Source: an uncultured Clostridia bacterium
Lineage (GTDB): Bacteria > Bacillota > Clostridia > UBA1381
Length of the DNA: 9,092 bases
Assembly (NCBI GenBank): GCA_910585795.1
Contig: CAJUFV010000090.1
Coordinates: 1 to 9,092 of the forward strand
Direction: 5' to 3'
The notes under the pieces were generated by a model. The model was not told the origin of the DNA. It ran no database searches and saw nothing but the letters and a program-made list of their open reading frames with translations. The stretch's first letter is position 1. Every line of letters begins with the position of its first letter. This document shows, in pieces, positions 6,167 through 9,092 of this stretch. Made by a program: the position numbers and the translations under genes.

Positions 6167-6691
6167 ATGGCAGAAGAAGCAAAATGGTATGTGGCTCACA
6201 CATACTCCGGTTATGAAAACAAGGTTATGGCCAATATAGAAAAGTCTGTTGAAAACCGTGGCATGCAGGATTTAATTCTTGATGTAAAAGTACCTACCGA
6301 GGATGTTGTCGAGGACAGAAACGGCGAGAAGAAAGTCGTTAAACGTAAGATTTTCCCCGGCTATGTCGTTGTGAAGATGGTAATGACAGACGAAAGCTGG
6401 TACATTGTTAGAAATACTAGGGGTGTTACTGGCTTTGTGGGTCCCGGTTCAAAGCCTGTGCCTCTTTCAGATGAAGAGGTTGAGCGTATGGGTGTTGAAG
6501 TAATTCGTATGAAGGAAATTGACTTTACTATAGGTGATACTGTTTCTATTAAGTCAGGCCCTATGGAAGGATTTTCTGGCAAGATTACGAGCATTAATAA
6601 TGAAACGCGCAAAATTAATGTCGCAGTTTCTATGTTTGGACGTGAAACTCCTGTTGAGATTGATTATACACAGGTAGAAACCATTGAATAG
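6167..6691 (+). CDS. nusG: Transcription termination/antitermination factor NusG
   Basis: A 174-aa elongation factor that binds the RNA polymerase clamp and, in Firmicutes, promotes sequence-specific pausing; it also couples to the ribosome or to Rho. The NGN domain covers about 5-95, with WYVAHTYSGYENKV (7-20), FPGYVVVKM (63-71) and VRNTRGVTGFVG (81-92). The KOW domain covers about 121-172, with GDTVSIKSGPMEGFSG (123-138). The frame extends upstream to a TTG at 6134, but AGGAAGGAGA ends 6 nt before the ATG at 6167 and homologues begin MAEEAKWYV, so 6167 is chosen. It lies 35 nt after secE and is followed by a 129-nt structured gap before rplK. Confidence 0.96.
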   Translation: MAEEAKWYVAHTYSGYENKVMANIEKSVENRGMQDLILDVKVPTEDVVEDRNGEKKVVKRKIFPGYVVVKMVMTDESWYIVRNTRGVTGFVGPGSKPVPLSDEEVERMGVEVIRMKEIDFTIGDTVSIKSGPMEGFSGKITSINNETRKINVAVSMFGRETPVEIDYTQVETIE

Positions 6692-6710
6692 TCTATAATT
6701 TATTGTTAAT

Positions 6711-6728
6711 TAATGCATTTATGCGTTA
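6711..6728 (+). other. Small hairpin in the nusG-rplK gap
   Basis: TAATGC (6711-6716) pairs with GCGTTA (6723-6728), one pair being T-G, around the loop ATTTAT. No T run follows, so it is not an intrinsic terminator. It begins 19 nt after the nusG stop and precedes the L1-site-like element, so it may help process or fold the rplK leader. Modest support. Confidence 0.35.
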
Positions 6729-6737
6729 GTTATATAT

Positions 6738-6797
6738 CCCTCTGGTAACAGTGGGAGGGCGATAAGCCCGCAATTACCACATATAGCGTTAAGCTAT
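6738..6797 (+). promoter_or_regulatory. rplK leader with L1-binding-site-like RNA
   Basis: GTGG (6751-6754), an unpaired GA, GGGC (6757-6760), loop GATAA, GCCC (6766-6769), GCAATTA and CCAC (6777-6780) form an asymmetric internal loop between two stems. This matches, as I recall it, the L1-binding stalk of 23S rRNA, which has GUGGGAGGC on one side and AAAUACCAC on the other. Protein L1 is known in E. coli to repress its own operon by binding such a mimic before rplK. CCCTC at 6738-6742 can pair instead with GAGGG (6755-6759), and a further small hairpin (ATAGC/GCTAT, 6783-6797) lies just before the AAGGAGG ribosome binding site (6806-6812). The structure is visible; L1 control in this organism is inferred. 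Confidence 0.7.
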
Positions 6798-6820
6798 GAT
6801 TTTTCAAGGAGGTGGCCATT

Positions 6821-7246
6821 ATGGCACAAAAGGTTGCAGGTTATATTAAATTACAAATTCCTGCCGGCAAAGCAACTCCGGCACCACCGGTTGGACCGGC
6901 TCTTGGTCAGCACGGTGTAAACATTATGCAGTTTGCAAAGGAATTTAACGAAAAAACAGCAAAGGACGCAGGTTTGATTATTCCTGTAGTTATTACGGTA
7001 TATGCAGACCGTTCTTTCTCATTCGTAACAAAGACTCCGCCGGCCGCGGTTCTTATCAAGAAGGCTTGTAAGATTGACAGCGGAAGTGGTGTCCCTAACA
7101 AGACAAAGGTAGCTACAATATCAAAGGCTGATTTGCAGGCTATTGCAGAACAGAAAATGCCTGACCTCAATGCTGCAAGCCTAGAGGCGGCTATGAGCAT
7201 GATTGCCGGTACTTGCAGAAGTATGGGTGTTCTTATCGGCGATTAA
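6821..7246 (+). CDS. rplK: Ribosomal protein uL11
   Basis: A large-subunit protein that binds the GTPase-associated centre of 23S rRNA, supports translation factor binding and is needed for RelA activation. The 141-aa length matches the E. coli protein closely. The N-terminal domain has the proline-rich signature PAPPVGPALGQHGVNI (20-35). The C-terminal RNA-binding domain runs from about 75 and ends with MIAGTCRSMGVLIG (127-140). The frame extends to a GTG at 6812, but that codon overlaps the AAGGAGG ribosome binding site (6806-6812), which stands 8 nt before the ATG at 6821, so 6821 is the start. The gene follows the L1-site-like leader and is followed after 76 nt by rplA. Confidence 0.97.
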   Translation: MAQKVAGYIKLQIPAGKATPAPPVGPALGQHGVNIMQFAKEFNEKTAKDAGLIIPVVITVYADRSFSFVTKTPPAAVLIKKACKIDSGSGVPNKTKVATISKADLQAIAEQKMPDLNAASLEAAMSMIAGTCRSMGVLIGD

Positions 7247-7279
7247 TTGCCGACGCGGTAACTAAATTTGTTAATACAG

Positions 7280-7307
7280 GTGGGAGAGATTTATCTCGTT
7301 TGACCAC
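7280..7307 (+). promoter_or_regulatory. rplA leader: second L1-binding-site-like RNA
   Basis: GTGG (7280-7283), unpaired GA, GAGA (7286-7289), loop TTTA, TCTC (7294-7297), GTTTGA and CCAC (7304-7307) repeat the layout of the element before rplK, with a different but fully paired inner stem. The covarying inner stem and constant GTGGGAG and ACCAC ends argue for a real RNA element. The AAGGAGG ribosome binding site of rplA starts at 7309, one base past the element, so a bound protein would block the ribosome directly. L1 as ligand is inferred from similarity to the rRNA site. Confidence 0.72.
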
Positions 7308-7322
7308 GAAGGAGGATACGAA

Positions 7323-8015
7323 ATGTTTAGAGGAAAGAATTATAAAGACAGCGTAAAGCTTGTTGACAAGTTAAAGCTTTATGATACAAATGAGGCTATG
7401 GACCTTGTTACAAAGACAGCAAAGGCTAAGTTTGACGAGACTGTTGAGGCTCACGTAAGACTTGGTGTTGACTCAAGACACGCTGACCAGCAGGTCAGAG
7501 GTGCTATTGTACTTCCGCATGGTACAGGTAAGACATCAAAGGTTTTGGTATTTGCTAAAGGACCGAAGGCTGATGAAGCACAGGCTGCTGGCGCTGATTA
7601 TGTTGGAGAGGCTGAGCTTGTTCAGAAAATTCAGGGTGAGAACTGGTTTGATTTCGACGTTGTTGTCGCGACTCCTGATATGATGGGTGTTGTAGGCCGA
7701 CTGGGTAAAGTGCTTGGTCCTAAGGGACTTATGCCGTCGCCGAAGGCTGGTACAGTAACAATGGATGTTACAAAGGCGGTTAATGAAATTAAGGCAGGTA
7801 AGGTTGAGTACAGACTTGACAAGACTAATATTATTCACTGTCCGATAGGCAAGGCGTCATTTGGCGCACAGAAGCTTCAGGAAAACTTTGAAGCACTTAT
7901 GGGCGCTATTATAAAGGCTAAGCCTGCTGCCGCAAAGGGACAATATTTGAAGAGCGTTGTTGTCGCTTCAACAATGGGTCCTGGTATTAAGGTTAATCAG
8001 TCAAAGCTTGGTTAA
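7323..8015 (+). CDS. rplA: Ribosomal protein uL1
   Basis: The protein of the L1 stalk, which moves deacylated tRNA out of the E site and doubles as a translational repressor of its own operon in bacteria studied. Length 230 aa is normal. The family signature runs through GVVGRLGKVLGPKGLMPSPK (122-141), and the rRNA-binding domain I segments FDETVEAHVRLGVD (37-50) and the C-terminal KGQYLKSVVVASTMGPGIKV (205-224) are intact. AAGGAGG (7309-7315) lies 7 nt before the ATG. It is the last gene of the operon: a terminator follows, and rplJ-rplL, the usual next genes, are not there. Confidence 0.97.
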   Translation: MFRGKNYKDSVKLVDKLKLYDTNEAMDLVTKTAKAKFDETVEAHVRLGVDSRHADQQVRGAIVLPHGTGKTSKVLVFAKGPKADEAQAAGADYVGEAELVQKIQGENWFDFDVVVATPDMMGVVGRLGKVLGPKGLMPSPKAGTVTMDVTKAVNEIKAGKVEYRLDKTNIIHCPIGKASFGAQKLQENFEALMGAIIKAKPAAAKGQYLKSVVVASTMGPGIKVNQSKLG

Positions 8016-8035
8016 TAAATTTATGAGATAAAATC

Positions 8036-8051
8036 CGCTCATATGAGAGCG
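8036..8051 (+). other. Small hairpin after rplA
   Basis: CGCTC (8036-8040) pairs with GAGCG (8047-8051) around the loop ATATGA. It lies 8 nt before the terminator and has no T run of its own. It may stabilise the 3' end of the mRNA; it does not resemble the L10 leader normally found here. Confidence 0.4.
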
Positions 8052-8058
8052 ATACTGT

Positions 8059-8098
8059 AAAAAGTGTTTAGGATATATGTTGTCTTAAACACTTTTTT
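8059..8098 (+). terminator. Intrinsic terminator of the rplKA operon
   Basis: AAAAAGTGTTTA (8059-8070) pairs perfectly with TAAACACTTTTT (8086-8097) around a 15-nt loop, and the stem runs into a T6 tract (8093-8098). It begins 43 nt after the rplA stop. The low GC of the stem makes it moderate in strength. It marks the operon end where rplJ would be expected. Confidence 0.8.
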
Positions 8099-8108
8099 AT
8101 TGTATAAT
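8080..8108 (+). promoter_or_regulatory. Possible weak promoter overlapping the rplA terminator
   Basis: TTGTCT (8080-8085), in the terminator loop, stands 17 nt before a perfect TATAAT (8103-8108). The -35 matches only four of six consensus bases, and the downstream promoter at 8164-8192 is better, so this is tentative. Confidence 0.3.
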
Positions 8109-8163
8109 GTCGTATTTGTTTACTGCGTTTTAGAGAAAAAAGTTGCAATATATCTTAAAAAGA

Positions 8164-8192
8164 TTGAAAGTAATGAATTTGTATGATATAAT
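8164..8192 (+). promoter_or_regulatory. Extended -10 promoter of the P-loop gene
   Basis: TTGAAA (8164-8169) precedes TATAAT (8187-8192) by 17 nt, and TGA before the -10 makes it an extended -10 promoter. The start would be near 8199, which leaves an unusually long leader of about 137 nt before the P-loop gene, containing a 10-codon minigene. The 8016-8335 gap therefore holds a hairpin, a terminator, one or two promoters and this leader. Confidence 0.75.
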
Positions 8193-8230
8193 CATTTTGT
8201 TTATAGAACTAAATTTGTGAGGTGATTTAA

Positions 8231-8263
8231 ATGGTGGCATTTTTACGCTCAGGAAATATCTAA
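8231..8263 (+). CDS. Possible 10-codon leader peptide
   Basis: An ATG preceded 6 nt upstream by GAGGTG (8219-8224), a good match to the anti-Shine-Dalgarno, opens a frame for MVAFLRSGNI and then TAA. It lies inside the leader of the P-loop gene, 72 nt before that gene's start. It may be a regulatory leader peptide, or the truncated start of a lost gene. I recognise no leader family, and I see no clear attenuator hairpin after it, so support rests on the ribosome binding site and placement alone. Confidence 0.35.
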   Translation: MVAFLRSGNI

Positions 8264-8335
8264 ATGTGTAATATGATATTAAATGGTTTTATGCGGAATC
8301 GGATATTTAAAACTATTTAATAAAGGAGAGTTGAC

Positions 8336-8980
8336 ATGATATTTCAAGATAATGTGCTTAAAGAGTATTTAAAAAATGTATATTTTATAACAGGTACTCC
8401 GTGTGGAGGTAAAACGACTATTTCAAGAGCGTTAGCAAAAAGACATGGTTTTGTTGTTTATGATGTTGATGAGAAATTTTCATTACATCAGGAAATAGCT
8501 GATTCAAAATTTCAACCTTCAATGACTAAAAGATTTAAAAATGCGGATGAATTTTTTGGACGTTCTGTTGAAGAATATATGAAATGGCTAATGGATAACA
8601 CAAAAGAACAATTAGATTTTGTACTGCTGGATTTAATTCGGCTTTCGCAAAATCAAATAGTATTGTGTGATTGCCATTTGACGGTGGAGGAAGCTGATAA
8701 ATTAACAGATGTATCAAGAGTGGCATTTTTAATAAAAAATCCTGTGAATCTTATCGAGGATTATTGTAATCGTCAGGATCACCAAGATTTTAATGATTTT
8801 CTTAGAAGTAGTACAAATGTTGAAAATGCAAAATTGACCTGTAATATAGCATTAAGGAATATAAATAAAGAAAGCTATAATAAGATTAAAAATAGTTATT
8901 ATTTTTGGCTGGAAAGAAATGAAAATAGTACTGTAGAAGAAACTATATATAAAGTAGAGCAACATTTTCAATGGAAATAA
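8336..8980 (+). CDS. P-loop NTPase of nucleoside/shikimate kinase-like form, function unknown
   Basis: A 214-aa soluble protein I cannot assign to a named family. It has a clear Walker A motif, GTPCGGKT (20-27), after a short beta strand (VYFIT, 15-19). VYDVDEKF (41-48) sits where small-molecule kinases bind substrate. A possible Walker B-like strand, IVLCDCH, is at 108-114, and a polar region with NRQDHQDFNDF (145-155) follows. Domain order and size fit the adenylate/shikimate/chloramphenicol kinase fold group, so phosphorylation of a small molecule is a reasonable guess and no more. GGAG (8325-8328) lies 7 nt before the ATG. Composition is far more AT-rich than the ribosomal genes beside it (16 of 60 GC at 8521-8580 against 34 of 60 at 7561-7620), suggesting foreign origin. 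It stands alone under its own promoter. Confidence 0.7.
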   Translation: MIFQDNVLKEYLKNVYFITGTPCGGKTTISRALAKRHGFVVYDVDEKFSLHQEIADSKFQPSMTKRFKNADEFFGRSVEEYMKWLMDNTKEQLDFVLLDLIRLSQNQIVLCDCHLTVEEADKLTDVSRVAFLIKNPVNLIEDYCNRQDHQDFNDFLRSSTNVENAKLTCNIALRNINKESYNKIKNSYYFWLERNENSTVEETIYKVEQHFQWK

Positions 8981-9092
8981 AAATACTTATGCGGCAGGAA
9001 TTTTTTACTGCACAAATTTTAAATCATCAGGTAATTTAAATTTTAAAAACATAAATAATGACTTTTTTTATGAAATTATTTTGCTAATATTA

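Noticed and set aside
6694..6699. TATAAT just after nusG as an internal promoter for rplK
   Set aside because: No acceptable -35 lies 16-18 nt upstream; the best hexamer there matches two of six bases.
6812..6820. GTG start adding three residues to L11
   Set aside because: The codon overlaps the AAGGAGG that serves the ATG at 6821.
8016..8098. L10 leader expected before rplJ
   Set aside because: I could not find its conserved kink-turn-like sequences, only a plain hairpin and terminator, and no rplJ follows.
8981..9092. Terminator for the P-loop gene or start of rplJ
   Set aside because: Only a 4-bp GCAG/CTGC pairing (8994-9011) and AT-only inverted repeats are visible, with no convincing hairpin plus T tract and no coding start.

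Overview
The window looks like chromosomal DNA of a low-to-moderate GC Gram-positive anaerobe of the class Clostridia. Four things point there: the rpmG-secE-nusG-rplK-rplA order, strong AGGAGG-type ribosome binding sites, near-consensus SigA promoters (several with an extended -10), and proteins of clostridial type (a zinc-ribbon L33, a DtxR/MntR-family regulator with the EMYLETI start, a short NusG). I cannot name a genus.

Left part (1-3204). A plus-strand operon encodes a GtrB/DPM1-like membrane glycosyltransferase, a thioredoxin-reductase-type flavoprotein and an amidohydrolase; the last two overlap by 4 nt. It converges on a minus-strand DtxR/MntR-family metal regulator (3212-3580) with its own promoter. 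A hairpin sits between them and works best as a terminator for the regulator.

Middle (3653-5565). A minus-strand aldo/keto reductase ends at a symmetric terminator. It is transcribed divergently from a small, divergent formate/nitrite-transporter-like membrane protein; both promoters match the consensus very closely. The transporter gene ends in its own terminator.

Right-centre (5582-8098). The translation/secretion operon rpmG (L33), secE, nusG, rplK (L11), rplA (L1) starts at a strong promoter at 5619-5647 and ends at a hairpin terminator at 8059-8098. rpmG is only 49 codons. The untranslated spaces carry RNA structure. The rpmG leader has two mutually exclusive hairpins. The leaders of rplK and rplA each contain a GTGG-GA-hairpin-CCAC element resembling the L1-binding site of 23S rRNA, which suggests L1 feedback at two places in one operon.

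Right end (8099-9092). Where rplJ-rplL normally follow rplA there is instead a terminator, an AT-rich stretch with an extended -10 promoter and a 10-codon minigene with a good ribosome binding site, and then an AT-rich gene for an unrecognised P-loop kinase-like protein. This looks like an insertion or rearrangement that separates rplKA from rplJL. The last 112 bases hold no gene I can support. I see no tRNA, rRNA, CRISPR array or recognisable insertion sequence.
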